Assembly: GCF_003114815.1 (NCBI RefSeq)
Contig: NZ_BFAZ01000006.1
Coordinates: forward strand, 333,405-397,404
Source of the DNA: Leptospira ellinghausenii
Lineage (GTDB): Bacteria > Spirochaetota > Leptospiria > Leptospirales > Leptospiraceae
Length of the DNA stretch: 64,000 nucleotides
Reading direction: 5' to 3'
Numbering within the stretch: the first letter of the stretch is position 1; every line of letters starts with the position of its first letter. The position numbers were made by a program, and so were the translations under genes. The notes beneath the pieces were generated by a model. The model was not told the DNA's origin, did not search any database, and saw only the letters and a program-made list of their open reading frames with translations. This document shows, one piece after another, positions 1 to 10,458 of this stretch.

Positions 1-506
1 CGAGAGGCATCATTTTGAATGATTTTAGCAATGTCATTGATGCGAGGCACCCTTCTATCAAAGGCTATGGATTCCAATTTGCCTGTGACGGTATTGAGCC
101 CAATGGAAATGATTCCATCATCGACAAAGCTCAATAGATCGTATTTTTTCATTTCTTCTTTTGAGAGTTCGTCCCCACCTAAATCGGCTTTCCTGCGGAT
201 TTTATCCGTATAACGGATCTGTCTCACCATATAAGAATCGGAAGCAATATAAACACGGAATACTTCTAAAGGTAGTTCGCTTTTTTTCTGGAAAAAGGGA
301 ATTTCTCCTGTATGGTTTTGGACCTCTTCCCCTCTTTCATTCAGGATCACTTCTCCTTCGCCACCTGGTGGTGGAAGGATTTCTTTTATGATTGTTGTTT
401 CCGTTTTTGGTTCTTCCTGCTTTGATTGAGAGGAATCTTTCGTGGATTGGCAATAAACAAGGGCGAAAAGAAGGAAAAAAAGTGCGGAGTGAAACGAAAA
501 TTTCAT
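1..506 (-). CDS. putative lipoprotein, 3' end outside window
   Basis: The reading frame opens with ATG at 504-506 and runs off the left edge after about 168 codons, so the C-terminus is missing. Residues 1-18 form a positively charged, strongly hydrophobic signal sequence followed by Cys19 (ALVYC), which suggests a lipoprotein, although Tyr just before the cysteine is unusual for a lipobox. The next 40 residues are polar and rich in Lys/Glu/Pro; after that comes a mixed alpha/beta-like segment that I do not recognise. It lies 63 bp downstream of mgtE on the same strand and may share its transcript. Function unknown. Confidence 0.7.
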   Translation of the reverse strand, partial: MKFSFHSALFFLLFALVYCQSTKDSSQSKQEEPKTETTIIKEILPPPGGEGEVILNERGEEVQNHTGEIPFFQKKSELPLEVFRVYIASDSYMVRQIRYTDKIRRKADLGGDELSKEEMKKYDLLSFVDDGIISIGLNTVTGKLESIAFDRRVPRINDIAKIIQNDAS

Positions 507-569
507 TTGCACATCAGTATTTGGTGGTTTCTTCCCCTGGCAAGAAATTTAAGGGAAAAAGGAGAATCC

Positions 570-1973
570 CTAAACCAAATATTTTGCAAACACCGTGGCA
601 AGTCCCAAGAAAAAGAAAAACCCACAAACATCCGTTGTTGCTGTCACAAAAATGGAAGAGGCAATGGCGGGGTCAATTTTCATTCCTTTCAGTAATATGG
701 GAACGAGGGAGCCAACAAGGGAAGCAACCATCATATTGACGAGCATCGCTGTACCCACAACAAGAGCCAAAGTTAAGTTCCCTTTCACAAGGTAAATCAT
801 ACTAAATGTAACAGTGCCGAGTGCCAATCCATTCAGAACACCAATTGTGAATTCTTTCCGAACCGCATCCCACCAATTGGAAAAGGACAAATCACCTGTT
901 GCAATATTTCGAATCACAACTGTTACAGATTGTGTTCCTGCATTTCCACCAAGACCAGCAACAATAGGCATGAGTGTCGCAAGGACAACTATTTTCGAAA
1001 TGGTATCTTCAAAGTAGGCAACCACACTCGAGCTCACAAAAGCAGTTAGTAAATTCACATTGAGCCAAACGATCCTACGTTTAACCGATTGTAAGATGGG
1101 CGTCGACAACCTTTCATCTTCCGAAACCCCTGCCATGAGGAGGATATCTTCCGACGCTTCCTCTTCCACAATTTCTAACACATCGTCTACAGTAATACGA
1201 CCAATGATCCGTCCTAAATCATCAGTTACTGCTGCACTCACTAAGTCATATTTTTTGAATGTATTGGCTACTTCCTCTTGGTCCACATCATAATGGAAAG
1301 CGATGATGGAGAAGTTTGTGATCTTTGCAATTTTAGTATTGATGGGTGTGAGAAACAAATCCTTTAAAGGGATAAATCCCTCCAAAACTCCATCTTCATT
1401 AGTTACATAAATCTGATAGATGTCTTCGATTTCTTTTGCCTTTTTTCGGACATTGATGATCCCTTTTCGGACATTGTCTGTAATGGTCACTGTCGCAAAG
1501 TCTTTTGACATGAGTCGACCCGCAGAGTATTCCCGAAATCCAAGTTGGGACCTGATTTCGAAACTATCGGTTTTACTCAAATTGGCTAATACAAGTTCTC
1601 GTTTGGCACCTGGAAGATATGACAATAAATATGTAGTTTCATCAGTTTCAATATGGCTCAGAGTTTTTGAGATTTCATCCACTGAGAGTTCTTCTAAAAA
1701 AGACTCGAGTGTCTCCTCTTCCATTTTGATGAGGGAATAGGCTTGGTCTTCGACTGATAACAATCGGAAGAGGTATAACTCTTCTTCTCGTTCTAAATCT
1801 TTGAATAAGGTGACAACGTCTGCGGGGTGAGCCCCATCAAGCAGTGACTTAAGATGGGACTGGTCTTTTGCTTCAATGGAAGATTTGATTTGTTCGACAA
1901 ACTCTTCATAGGAATCACTTTCTCTGTCGATTTTGATTCGGAATTCGGATTCTTTCTTTCTTTCTTCTTCCAT
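570..1973 (-). CDS. mgtE: magnesium transporter MgtE
   Basis: Inner-membrane Mg2+ channel/transporter of 467 residues, a normal length for MgtE. The order is an acidic cytoplasmic N domain (about residues 30-150, including the HPADVV-type helical repeat), a CBS pair (about 150-280), and a C-terminal domain with about five membrane segments (305-465). The pore motif GNAGTQ and the Asp of TTDVCGF in the last helix, which coordinates Mg2+ in characterised MgtE, are both present. In the family, Mg2+ binding to the N and CBS domains closes the pore. No M-box leader is visible: only 65 bp separate this start from the divergent lipoprotein gene. Confidence 0.95.
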   Translation of the reverse strand: MEEERKKESEFRIKIDRESDSYEEFVEQIKSSIEAKDQSHLKSLLDGAHPADVVTLFKDLEREEELYLFRLLSVEDQAYSLIKMEEETLESFLEELSVDEISKTLSHIETDETTYLLSYLPGAKRELVLANLSKTDSFEIRSQLGFREYSAGRLMSKDFATVTITDNVRKGIINVRKKAKEIEDIYQIYVTNEDGVLEGFIPLKDLFLTPINTKIAKITNFSIIAFHYDVDQEEVANTFKKYDLVSAAVTDDLGRIIGRITVDDVLEIVEEEASEDILLMAGVSEDERLSTPILQSVKRRIVWLNVNLLTAFVSSSVVAYFEDTISKIVVLATLMPIVAGLGGNAGTQSVTVVIRNIATGDLSFSNWWDAVRKEFTIGVLNGLALGTVTFSMIYLVKGNLTLALVVGTAMLVNMMVASLVGSLVPILLKGMKIDPAIASSIFVTATTDVCGFFFFLGLATVFAKYLV

Positions 1974-2013
1974 AAATCAGCGGATTTCCTGAATTTTCCA
2001 ATTGACGGTTATG

Positions 2014-2041
2014 TCACGTGAAGCATAGGCTATATCCTATG
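2014..2041. promoter_or_regulatory. short palindromes between divergent mgtE and lipoprotein gene
   Basis: The 65-bp divergent gap holds the 8-bp palindrome TCACGTGA (2014-2021) and the inverted repeat CATAGG-N6-CCTATG (2024-2041), whose right arm includes the ATG proposed for the downstream lipoprotein. They could be operator sites for either gene. No regulator is identified, and short palindromes also arise by chance. Confidence 0.25.
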
Positions 2042-2731
2042 TCGGCACGAGTTCCTTTTTTGAAAACGAATCTTTTTTTCATCCTAGTTTTTTCACAATG
2101 TGTCTTATTTGAACCAAAACTAAACAAAGTCCCAGATGCATATGTACGGGAAGAAGTGATGAATGCAGAGCAAAAGAATGCTACTAAGATCCTCACTGAA
2201 AAAATCATCAAACTCAATAATGAAGTCACAAACCAAAGAAAGGCAAATGCACTGACATCTCAGGCAATCAAAATTTCCCAAGCCAAGGTAAACAAACATG
2301 CAGCAGAAAGAGATCTCAAACGTGCCAAGGAATCCTACTTTACTTTAAAAGAAGACTCTGCCGCTTCCAAACGTTACCTTGAAGAAAGCCAGATGTTTGA
2401 ATTAGAAAGGGCAAAAGAAGAAACCAGATACAAAACTTGGGTTCAAAAAGAAAAAGAAGATAAAGCATATCTGGAGATGAAGGAAGCGGCACTCGGCGAG
2501 ATGATCGCGGAACTCGAGTTAGTACGATCAGAAATTGCAGTTAAGTTCCAAGAATCACAGGGAAAAACTCCTGCTGATCCTGAATATGTAAAAAAAGAAA
2601 TCTATGAAACGCAGTATGCTGAGAAAAAATCGGATGCTAGACGAAGGTTATCCGATTGGGAACGAATCAAAACGGAAGCACCTAGCCTTCCAAAGGTAAA
2701 TTTAGAGGATAGTTTCGATGATTCTAAATAA
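2039..2731 (+). CDS. coiled-coil lipoprotein, unknown function
   Basis: About 230 residues from the ATG at 2039; a GTG at 2018 is in frame but has no better ribosome site. The first 20 residues are a signal sequence ending in VFSQC, consistent with a lipoprotein. Most of the mature protein is charged and heptad-like (Lys/Glu/Ala/Leu rich, about residues 45-220), pointing to a long coiled coil in the periplasm. The stop overlaps the start of the next gene by 14 bp. That gene encodes another coiled-coil protein with a peptidoglycan-binding OmpA domain, so the two probably work together at the envelope. No family recognised. Confidence 0.75.
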   Translation: MSARVPFLKTNLFFILVFSQCVLFEPKLNKVPDAYVREEVMNAEQKNATKILTEKIIKLNNEVTNQRKANALTSQAIKISQAKVNKHAAERDLKRAKESYFTLKEDSAASKRYLEESQMFELERAKEETRYKTWVQKEKEDKAYLEMKEAALGEMIAELELVRSEIAVKFQESQGKTPADPEYVKKEIYETQYAEKKSDARRRLSDWERIKTEAPSLPKVNLEDSFDDSK

Positions 2732-3782
2732 ACGTCACCTCTTCCCATCATTTACCGTCATTCTTCTTTCGCTTTGGTTTGTTACACCGGAGAATTTGTA
2801 CGCCGATTGGGTGTACTTTCCCTATGAATACAACCAAATCTACAAAGAAAAATATGCTTTGGAATTGGAACTTGCTGACATTCGCAAACAACACCAAAAT
2901 GAACTCAATCGATTAGAAGAGGAAAAAAAAGACCTGCAATCCCAAATTCGAAACCTAACAGAAGATTTAGAATTGGAAAAACGGAATCGTGCCAAAGAAC
3001 AAGATGAATATTCCGATAAACTCCGCGATTACGATATGCGCCTTCGAAGTTTAGAGAAAAAAGGAACCGACAAAGAACGTACACTGGCAGAAGAAAACAG
3101 AAAACGAGAAGAAAAAGATAGAGCAGAAATTGAATCTCTCAAACGTAAATTAGAAGAAAAAGAAAGAGAGTGCCTTCAAAAGGAACAAAAACTCCGCGAA
3201 ACATACGAATCCAAAATGGATGAACTGAAAGAAAGGATTCGCAATTTAGAAGAAGAACTAGCCAATTTACGGAAACTTACCAAAGAACAAAAACGAGAAT
3301 TGGAAAGGCTTTCGGAACAAACCAAAGAATTTGAAGAAAAACTCGCAAAAGAAATCACATCCGGACAAATTCGTCTCAAACGATTTCATAACAAACTCAT
3401 CATTAACATAGATGACAAAATTTCTTTTGATAGTGGATCATCCGAATTAAAACCCGCAATTCTCCCCGCCATTGAAAAAATACGAGAAATTTTGGCTGCT
3501 TATCCTGAAAACTACATTGTTGTGGAAGGCCATACTGACAATGTTCCCATCAAAACAAAATTCAGAAACAACTGGCATCTTTCCAGCGAACGGGCGTTAT
3601 CTGTATTAGAATTCATTTTGCAGAATAAAAACCTTAACCCAAAAAACTTTTCAAGTGCCGGATACGGAGAACACCAACCCATTGTTCCCAATAGCACTAA
3701 AGAAAACAAAGCACTCAATCGCCGGGTAGATATAGTTGTGATTCCAAGAGCAACCAGTTCCTTGGGTGGAAACAATGACTAA
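2718..3782 (+). CDS. OmpA-domain protein with long coiled coil
   Basis: 354 residues: a signal peptide (about 1-30, cleavage near YAD), a long Glu/Lys/Arg-rich coiled coil (about 40-220), then an OmpA/MotB peptidoglycan-binding domain (about 235-345). The C-terminal domain shows the family motifs: GHTDNVP, the LSSERA helix start, GYGEHQP and the NRRVDIVV ending. The likely role is a periplasmic spacer or tether between an envelope component and peptidoglycan. GAGGA about 9 nt upstream supports the ATG at 2718. It overlaps the coiled-coil lipoprotein upstream and the CDF gene downstream, so the three are probably co-translated. Confidence 0.85.
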   Translation: MILNKRHLFPSFTVILLSLWFVTPENLYADWVYFPYEYNQIYKEKYALELELADIRKQHQNELNRLEEEKKDLQSQIRNLTEDLELEKRNRAKEQDEYSDKLRDYDMRLRSLEKKGTDKERTLAEENRKREEKDRAEIESLKRKLEEKERECLQKEQKLRETYESKMDELKERIRNLEEELANLRKLTKEQKRELERLSEQTKEFEEKLAKEITSGQIRLKRFHNKLIINIDDKISFDSGSSELKPAILPAIEKIREILAAYPENYIVVEGHTDNVPIKTKFRNNWHLSSERALSVLEFILQNKNLNPKNFSSAGYGEHQPIVPNSTKENKALNRRVDIVVIPRATSSLGGNND

Positions 3783-4761
3783 CCAAAGGCCAAAAAGGCG
3801 TAAGCTCATTTTCTTTTTAAGTCTCTCCGGCATTTTGTCGGTGATGATTTTTTTTATTGAATGGGTTGGTTCTAAGGAAAGTGGGAGTTTAGCTCTATTT
3901 GCCGATGCAGGCCATATTTTTACAGATGTATTCGCTCATATCATCTCCCTTTTTGCCCTTATCATTGCAGCCAAAAAACCTAACAAAAAATACCCTTTTG
4001 GTTTCCATCGATTTGAAGTCATTGCCGCTTTTTTAAACGGACTACTTCTTATCGTGATCGCACTATTCATTTTATATGAAAGTTACATACGGTATTATGG
4101 GAATGCGGATGTAGAGGCGGATACAATGCTAATGTATTCCCTCATTGGTTTTGGAATTAATATGATTTCAGCGGGATTACTTGTCGGAGTGAGTAAAACA
4201 AGCTTAAATTTAAAATCAGCATACTTACACGTGTTAAGTGATTTACTAGGGACTTTGGCTGTGATTTTTGGTGCACTCCTCATTCATTTTACAGGTGTAA
4301 AACAGATCGATAGTATTCTAAGCATTTTACTTGGTCTTTTTATTTTAAAAACATCTTACGGTATCGTCAAAGAATCGATCCAAATTTTAATCGAAGCTGA
4401 CACAAGTGATTTTGACAAAGAACATCTATTAGAACATATACAGGTTTTGCAAGGAATAGAATCCGTACCTAAAACGACAATTCGGAAACTCACCTCAGGA
4501 GTGTTTTCGGTCGAAATCCAAGTTTCCGTAAAAGACAATGCAAATCGTGATAAAATCACTTTCGAAATTCACAAAGTCTTAAAGGAAGAGTTTGGAGTTC
4601 CCTTTGTTTCCGTAGAAATAGTTTCCGCCAGTGTCCTTTCAAAATTGGAAACTCTTTCAGTCCGAGAATCAGAAAGAGAATTTGGTCATCACGGGCATGA
4701 ACATGGTCATTCTTTTGACCATACAGAAAATAAATTAAAAGGTCACACCCACAAACACTGA
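3775..4761 (+). CDS. cation diffusion facilitator family transporter
   Basis: CDF (CzcD/ZitB type) metal2+/H+ antiporter of the inner membrane, about 328 residues from ATG 3775 (GGTGGA just upstream; a GTG at 3766 is also in frame). Six membrane segments occupy about residues 10-205. The metal-site signatures are HIFTD in TM2 and HVLSD in TM5. A cytoplasmic domain follows, and the C-terminus is a His-rich tail (GHHGHEHGH and HTHKH) that likely binds Zn2+ or a similar ion. Substrate is not determinable from sequence alone; Zn is most usual. The start overlaps the OmpA-domain gene by 8 bp. Confidence 0.93.
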   Translation: MTNQRPKRRKLIFFLSLSGILSVMIFFIEWVGSKESGSLALFADAGHIFTDVFAHIISLFALIIAAKKPNKKYPFGFHRFEVIAAFLNGLLLIVIALFILYESYIRYYGNADVEADTMLMYSLIGFGINMISAGLLVGVSKTSLNLKSAYLHVLSDLLGTLAVIFGALLIHFTGVKQIDSILSILLGLFILKTSYGIVKESIQILIEADTSDFDKEHLLEHIQVLQGIESVPKTTIRKLTSGVFSVEIQVSVKDNANRDKITFEIHKVLKEEFGVPFVSVEIVSASVLSKLETLSVRESEREFGHHGHEHGHSFDHTENKLKGHTHKH

Positions 4762-4786
4762 TTCTTGGGATACTCATTACCTAACC

Positions 4787-4818
4787 TCCTAACTTTGTCA
4801 TGTTAATGAAAGTTAGGA
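4787..4818. terminator. hairpin terminator between convergent genes
   Basis: A perfect 10-bp inverted repeat, TCCTAACTTT (4787-4796) and AAAGTTAGGA (4809-4818), with a 12-nt loop. On the plus strand it is followed by a T-rich stretch, so it fits a terminator for the CDF transcript. Its right arm overlaps the stop codon of the converging minus-strand gene. Confidence 0.65.
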
Positions 4819-5811
4819 AGTTTGGTTTCGTTTTTTCAATTGGGTGAGGTATTTGGTTAAGGAATCTTCCCAGACAAATAATTGCCAATCAGGATCAATC
4901 GTTTTTAATTCCTCAAGCCTTTCCAGTTTGTAATAGTTTTTAACGGATAACAAAACTGGTAAAATTGGATAGGGAAAACCTTCCAGTAATTTGTCTTTTG
5001 TGGGATTTCCTTGGAAACCAAGGAGAAAGGATTCTCTCCACTGGATGAGTTTGATTCGTTCCCAATTGAGATCGGAATCTTTTTTAGATAATTCCTTAGT
5101 TTTTCCGATAAGAAGGGAAACAAGCGAACACAATTCTTTGAGTCTTAATTCCAATCCTAACTCACCATAATCTTCGATCAGTAAACTTCCAGGCAAAAGT
5201 GGTAAGTCCCTTACTTGTATTTTCAAATGGCTGACTTGTGGAGTAAAGTCTGTATGGAAACTTTCTTTTGTGACCACACAAGGATAATTTGTTTCTTTCG
5301 GAATGGGAACAATGTAAACTGGATTTACAGTTTCCGATTTTGTAACCCAAAATACAAAATTTGCTTCGCCCCCATTTGTCACAAATGACTTAATTCCTGT
5401 TAGTCTATTTGACACAACTGTCGATTGTAATTTTTTTATTTTTCCCTCAAATCCAGGTTCACTCACTCCAACAGATAAAATGATTGTAGGTGTCACCCCC
5501 ATAAATGCATCCCATAAAAAATGGGAACCAGGACTTGCATATTGGGAATGAAGGAGAATCCCTCCTGCTACATTCACCTCAACCATACAAGAGAGCGCAA
5601 GAGAAACTCCATTGGGTTCTTCTGCAAGTATCGAAATCTTATTTTGAAATTCGAGATACGATTCTTTTCCTAAGAGGAAATCATAAAAACCAGTAGCAAA
5701 CAGATATGGTTTCCAACTGCGGTAAAAACCTTTTTTTTCAGCTACTGCTTTTGGATAAATTGAATCTTTTTCACCATATTTGGCTAATAAATGGTAAGGA
5801 GACTCACTCAC
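4813..5811 (-). CDS. acyl-CoA dehydrogenase-like protein, divergent
   Basis: 332 residues from a GTG at 5809-5811. The middle segment (about residues 105-160) matches the flavin-binding beta domain of acyl-CoA dehydrogenases: a Ser-Glu-Pro stretch where the family has TEP, then LTGIKSFVTNGGEANFVFWV, a close fit to the family GxKxFITNG element. The C-terminal third does not show the usual helical-bundle motifs or the catalytic Glu region that I would expect, and the protein is shorter than the usual 380 or so residues. It may be a catalytically changed paralogue. It starts 5 bp after the uvrA stop, so the two genes are probably cotranscribed. Confidence 0.6.
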   Translation of the reverse strand: MSESPYHLLAKYGEKDSIYPKAVAEKKGFYRSWKPYLFATGFYDFLLGKESYLEFQNKISILAEEPNGVSLALSCMVEVNVAGGILLHSQYASPGSHFLWDAFMGVTPTIILSVGVSEPGFEGKIKKLQSTVVSNRLTGIKSFVTNGGEANFVFWVTKSETVNPVYIVPIPKETNYPCVVTKESFHTDFTPQVSHLKIQVRDLPLLPGSLLIEDYGELGLELRLKELCSLVSLLIGKTKELSKKDSDLNWERIKLIQWRESFLLGFQGNPTKDKLLEGFPYPILPVLLSVKNYYKLERLEELKTIDPDWQLFVWEDSLTKYLTQLKKRNQTS

Positions 5812-5816
5812 GAATT

Positions 5817-8708
5817 TTATTTTCCCTTTTTCTTTGCCTGTTTGGCATCAAGAACCTTTTCTTCTTCTAAAACTTTTTTCAGGTATTGACCCGTAAACGA
5901 ACGTTTGACGGTCACTACCTCTTCCGGAGTTCCTGTGGCAATGACTTCACCACCACCATCTCCCCCTTCTGGACCAATGTCGATGATGTAATCAGCAGCT
6001 TTGATCACATCCAAATTGTGTTCAATAATGACCATGGAATTTCCTTTATCCACTAATACCTGCAATACGGACAATAACCTTTCAATATCCTCAAAATGGA
6101 GACCTGTTGTTGGTTCATCTAAAATATAGAGAGTTTTTCCTGTTGGGCGTTTTGAAAGTTCTGTGGAAAGTTTGATCCTTTGTGCTTCCCCTCCCGAAAA
6201 GGTTGTGGCTGCTTGTCCAAGTTTGATGTACCCAAGACCTACATCCATAAGGGTGTCTAATTTTCGTTTGAGATTCGGAATGTTTTCAAAAAACACAACT
6301 GCCTCTTCCACGGTCATATCCAAAACATCGGAAATATTTTTCCCTTTGTATTTTACTTCCAATGTTTCGCGGTTGTATCGTTTGCCTTTACATACTTCAC
6401 ATTCCACATAAATATCTGGAAGGAAATGCATTTCAATTTTTAAGATCCCATCTCCTTCACATTTTTCACACCTTCCACCAGCCACATTGAAACTAAAACG
6501 ACCGGGCCCATATCCCCTTACTTTTGCTTCTTCTAACCCACTATAGAGTTCACGCACAAAGGTAAAAAGACCAGTATAAGTGGCTGGATTAGACCGTGGT
6601 GTCCTTCCGATGGCCGACTGGTCAATGTTAATCACCTTATCAATTTGTTCTTTCCCTAATATTTTTTTATGTTTCCCGGGAACAAGTTTCATTCCCATCA
6701 CGGAACTTGCCAGTTCCTTATAGAGAATTTCATTGATCAAAGTGGATTTTCCAGAACCAGAAACTCCTGTAACAACAGTTAAAGTTCCAAGCGGAATAGA
6801 TACATCAATATTCTTTAGGTTGTTATGCGAAGCGCCATTGATTTTTAAAAATTTCCCATTCCCAGTTCTTCTTGTTTCTGGCATGGAGATTCGTTTCTCA
6901 CCCGATAAAAATTTTCCAGTAACCGAATGTTTGTCTTTTTTGATTTGTTCGGGAGTTCCAAAAGCAACTATTTCCCCACCGTGGACACCAGCACCAGGCC
7001 CCATATCCACGATAAAATCGGCTTCTTCCATGGTTTCTTTGTCATGTTCCACGACGAGGACAGTATTTCCTAAATTGCGAAGTCCCTTTAAGGTTTGTAC
7101 AAGTTTTGTATTGTCTCTTTGGTGGAGGCCAATGGACGGTTCATCTAAGATATAAAGAACACCCATAAGCCGAGATCCAATTTGAGTGGCGAGGCGGATT
7201 CGTTGCATCTCTCCCCCAGACAAAGTACCTGCAGAACGACTGAGATTCAGATATCCGACTCCCACATCATTTAAGAAATGTAACCTTTGTAAGATCTCTT
7301 TTAGAATGGGTTTGGAGATAGTGTCTTCTGCACCTTTGTATTCTGATTGTTTTGTAAATTCAAGTGCCTTTTCAATGGAAAAACCCGTATAGGCATCAAT
7401 CCCAATCCCTTGCACCTTAACAGCAAGTGCTTCTTTCCGAAGTCGTTTTCCATGGCACTCATCACAATCATGGTTTGTCATAAAGGATTCAAACCATTGG
7501 CGCATGGAATCTGATTTGGTTTCTTTGTATCGGCGTTTTAGATTTGGAATCACACCTTCATAATTACGAGAAAATTCATAATGAGAATTGGCACCCCGAA
7601 AATCATAATCAATATGGATGGAAGAATCACCATAAAGGATTGTATTTTTTACTTTTTCTGATAAATCTTTCCATGGAGTATTTAAATTAAATTTCAATTT
7701 TTTGGATAACGCCTGTATGGTGGCCATATACCAATAAGAATTGGATTTAGAACCACCCCAAGCTTCGATACAACCTTCTGCAAGAGAAGCTTCTCTATCT
7801 GTCACAAGGAGTGCTTCATCAAACTCAAGTAAGGCACCAAGGCCATCACAATTGGAACAGGCACCAAACGGAGAGTTAAAGGAAAAAAGTCTAGGTGTCA
7901 GCTCAGGGATACTGACATCATCACATTTAGGACAGGAAAGTTTTTGGGAAAAGAGATGGTCTTTTTCACCGTCTTCTACAACAACAATTCCATCAGCAGT
8001 TTTTAATGCGGTTTCCACAGAGTCCGACAATCGAGATTGGATCCCAGGTTTCATTACAATCCTATCCACAACAATATCGATGTCAGCTTTAAAGTTTTTC
8101 TTTAAAGGAATCTCATCTTCGAGAGAATACACTTCTCCATTCACACGAACCCTATTGAAACCTTCCTTCTTGAAACGTTCCAGGACTTCTTTGTGTTCTC
8201 CTTTTTTCCCTTGGATGACAGGCGCAAGGATCTGTAATTTGGTCCCTTCGGGGAAAATATTGATCCTGTCTGTGATCTGGTCCACTGATAAACTGGAGAT
8301 CGCCGTTCCACATTTTGGACAATGGGGTTTTCCAACTCGAGCGTATAACAAACGTAAATAATCGTAAATTTCTGTGACCGTTCCCACCGTCGAACGAGGG
8401 TTACGGTGAGTGGTTTTTTGTTCGATGGAGATGGCAGGACTTAAACCTTCGATTTGGTCTACTTCTGGTTTTTCCATTTGACCGAGGAATTGTCTGGCAT
8501 AACTGGAAAGGGATTCCACATACCTCCGTTGCCCTTCTGCATAGATGGTATCAAAAGCAAGAGATGACTTCCCAGAACCCGAAAGACCAGTGATGACCAC
8601 AAGTTTGTCTCTCGGAATGTCGAGGTTTAGGTTTTTTAGGTTATGTTCACGAGCGCCACGAATACGAATAAAGGAATCCACATCGGATAGCTTGTTTTCC
8701 TCTTTCAT
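5817..8708 (-). CDS. uvrA: excinuclease ABC subunit A
   Basis: Damage-recognition ATPase of nucleotide excision repair. I choose the ATG at 8706-8708 (963 residues), because homology starts just after it ([15 protein letters not shown]). An in-frame ATG at 8867 would add 53 unrelated residues and run into the divergent sppA gene. Two ABC modules are visible: Walker [10 protein letters not shown] and GVSGSGKST, signature sequences [11 protein letters not shown] and [11 protein letters not shown], and zinc-binding Cys clusters ([13 protein letters not shown] with CEVCKGK). UvrB and UvrC are not in the window. No TTTG-N5-CAAA LexA box was seen in the few bases upstream. Confidence 0.97.
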   Translation of the reverse strand: MKEENKLSDVDSFIRIRGAREHNLKNLNLDIPRDKLVVITGLSGSGKSSLAFDTIYAEGQRRYVESLSSYARQFLGQMEKPEVDQIEGLSPAISIEQKTTHRNPRSTVGTVTEIYDYLRLLYARVGKPHCPKCGTAISSLSVDQITDRINIFPEGTKLQILAPVIQGKKGEHKEVLERFKKEGFNRVRVNGEVYSLEDEIPLKKNFKADIDIVVDRIVMKPGIQSRLSDSVETALKTADGIVVVEDGEKDHLFSQKLSCPKCDDVSIPELTPRLFSFNSPFGACSNCDGLGALLEFDEALLVTDREASLAEGCIEAWGGSKSNSYWYMATIQALSKKLKFNLNTPWKDLSEKVKNTILYGDSSIHIDYDFRGANSHYEFSRNYEGVIPNLKRRYKETKSDSMRQWFESFMTNHDCDECHGKRLRKEALAVKVQGIGIDAYTGFSIEKALEFTKQSEYKGAEDTISKPILKEILQRLHFLNDVGVGYLNLSRSAGTLSGGEMQRIRLATQIGSRLMGVLYILDEPSIGLHQRDNTKLVQTLKGLRNLGNTVLVVEHDKETMEEADFIVDMGPGAGVHGGEIVAFGTPEQIKKDKHSVTGKFLSGEKRISMPETRRTGNGKFLKINGASHNNLKNIDVSIPLGTLTVVTGVSGSGKSTLINEILYKELASSVMGMKLVPGKHKKILGKEQIDKVINIDQSAIGRTPRSNPATYTGLFTFVRELYSGLEEAKVRGYGPGRFSFNVAGGRCEKCEGDGILKIEMHFLPDIYVECEVCKGKRYNRETLEVKYKGKNISDVLDMTVEEAVVFFENIPNLKRKLDTLMDVGLGYIKLGQAATTFSGGEAQRIKLSTELSKRPTGKTLYILDEPTTGLHFEDIERLLSVLQVLVDKGNSMVIIEHNLDVIKAADYIIDIGPEGGDGGGEVIATGTPEEVVTVKRSFTGQYLKKVLEEEKVLDAKQAKKKGK

Positions 8709-8749
8709 TCTGGAAAGAATTTTAAGGAATGGAAGGAAGAGGACTGCCT

Positions 8750-10384
8750 GTGTTTCGAATTCTTTTTTTGATTCTTTTTTTGCCCTTTCGCCTTTTGTAC
8801 TTAATCTATCTACGTCTAAGCCTCCTTTTCCAAAGAGGCCGTGAAGTGTATGAATTGGAAATGCCACCTAGGTTTGAGGACTCATACAAATCCTATTTTG
8901 TCAAAAAACTGCAAGGGAAAGAAGAAACCATCACAAGATTGGAACTTCTCATATTACTCGCAACCATCCGAAAAAATCCAAAAATCAAATCACTTGATAT
9001 CAATTTGCCTCCATTAGAATGGACACTTTCTGAGTTTTATGAAATCAGAAACGAACTAATGGCCATCCGGGATTCTGGGAAAACCATTCGGATGTTTGCC
9101 AAAGAAGGTGGCCTTGGAACATTACTGTTACTCACAGTCGCAAATGAAACTTTCCTCGCTCCGGAATCCGAATTTACTTTGATGCTACCGAGCGCCGAAC
9201 CTATGTTTTTTGGTAAATTCTTAAAAACATGGGGAATTGAAGTGCAGGCCTTTGCCTCAGGCCCCTATAAGTCCTTTGCAGAAAGTTTTACTCGCGGCGA
9301 ATTTTCAAAAGAGGCAAAAAAGAATTTAGAATCACTCATTCTAAATCTACGTGCCGTGATTTTAGAAGCTCTCACAGGCGGAAAAAAATCCTTAGAAGCC
9401 CTTTTTTACAAACCGATGTTATCCGCAGATGATTTGATTTCCGCAGGTGTCATCCAAGGGATAAAAACTGAAACTGAATTTTTTAGTGAAGATCGAAAAC
9501 TTTATTCTCCTAGTTTCCCCGTTCTTTACCAAGCCGTAAAAGATTTTTCACTGATTCCAAAGAGAAAATTGGAAGTAGTTGTACTGCCAATTGATGGAAA
9601 CATTACTGGTGGAGACTACTTACATAAAAATAGAGAAAATGGTAAAATTGAAGCCTTTTCTCTGATTCCCACACTACAGGCATTAGCTGAAGATAAAAAA
9701 ACCAAAGCCGTCATCTTAGAAATTTCCTCTCCTGGAGGTTCGGCTTTTTATTCCGAACAAATCCACCAAGAAATCTTAGAATTAAAAAAAACAAAATTAG
9801 TGACTGCATACTTTAAAGATACAGTAGCAAGTGGTGGGTATTATATAGCAACTGCCACAGACCATATCACTGCATCCCCTGTATGCATTACAGGTTCCAT
9901 TGGTGCTGTAAGCATCCGAGCTAATTTACAAAAATTATACAAGAAGTTTCAATTGAATAAGGAAGCTGTTGGTTTTTATCCTTTCCGGGACATCCATTCC
10001 GAATTCCAACCACTTTCCAAACAAAGTATTTTGTATTTAGAATCCCAAATCAAAAAAATAGAAGCCTTGTTTTACCGCCGAGTTTCGGAAGGTAGGAATA
10101 TCTCCCTTGAGACCCTACCTAAAATTGGAATGGGAAGGGTGTATTTACCGACAACGGAAAATAAGATTGTCGATTCACTTGGTGGACTACTCGATGCAAT
10201 CAAACATGTCAAAGAGAAGTTAGGTGGAAAGGCGATTTATGTTACCGAAGAATTGCCAGCCTACAATCTAAAAAATAAAATTCCATTACTCGGTGGACTA
10301 TTCACTGAATTAAAGCTTTTGGAATCTCTTGGTGAGGTGTCTCTTCTTTCTCATACCAAACTCCATTGGAAAAACAGAAGGTAA
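8750..10384 (+). CDS. sppA: signal peptide peptidase SppA, 67K type
   Basis: Membrane-anchored S49 serine protease that degrades cleaved signal peptides, 544 residues from GTG 8750. GGAAGAGG stands 7 nt before the GTG, whereas the in-frame ATG at 8729 has its purine tract too close. One N-terminal membrane segment is followed by two tandem S49 domains. The catalytic Lys is in [10 protein letters not shown] of the first domain and the nucleophilic Ser in TVASGGYY of the second; GSIGAVS follows. The order and length match the long E. coli-type enzyme rather than the short Bacillus form. Transcribed divergently from uvrA with only about 40 bp between starts. Confidence 0.92.
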   Translation: MFRILFLILFLPFRLLYLIYLRLSLLFQRGREVYELEMPPRFEDSYKSYFVKKLQGKEETITRLELLILLATIRKNPKIKSLDINLPPLEWTLSEFYEIRNELMAIRDSGKTIRMFAKEGGLGTLLLLTVANETFLAPESEFTLMLPSAEPMFFGKFLKTWGIEVQAFASGPYKSFAESFTRGEFSKEAKKNLESLILNLRAVILEALTGGKKSLEALFYKPMLSADDLISAGVIQGIKTETEFFSEDRKLYSPSFPVLYQAVKDFSLIPKRKLEVVVLPIDGNITGGDYLHKNRENGKIEAFSLIPTLQALAEDKKTKAVILEISSPGGSAFYSEQIHQEILELKKTKLVTAYFKDTVASGGYYIATATDHITASPVCITGSIGAVSIRANLQKLYKKFQLNKEAVGFYPFRDIHSEFQPLSKQSILYLESQIKKIEALFYRRVSEGRNISLETLPKIGMGRVYLPTTENKIVDSLGGLLDAIKHVKEKLGGKAIYVTEELPAYNLKNKIPLLGGLFTELKLLESLGEVSLLSHTKLHWKNRR

Positions 10385-10458
10385 AACTCTTCAGAAATAG
10401 AATCGGATTTCCAATCAAATTTAGATGGAGATCCGCAAGGAAATATACGGATCAGATC
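10385..10458. other. short convergent gap, weak inverted repeat
   Basis: GATCCG (10430-10435) and CGGATC (10448-10453) form a 6-bp inverted repeat between sppA and tsaC. There is no T-run after it, so it is at best a weak terminator for the converging transcripts. Confidence 0.25.

Noticed and set aside
1974..2038. Magnesium riboswitch before mgtE
   Set aside because: Only 65 bp and no M-box-like structure.
8709..8749. LexA box controlling uvrA
   Set aside because: No TTTG-N5-CAAA motif in the short divergent gap.
8709..8867. N-terminal extension of uvrA
   Set aside because: Residues before the ATG at 8708 are not like UvrA and would run through the start of sppA.
10385..10458. Strong terminator between sppA and tsaC
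   Set aside because: The 6-bp inverted repeat has no T-run on either side.
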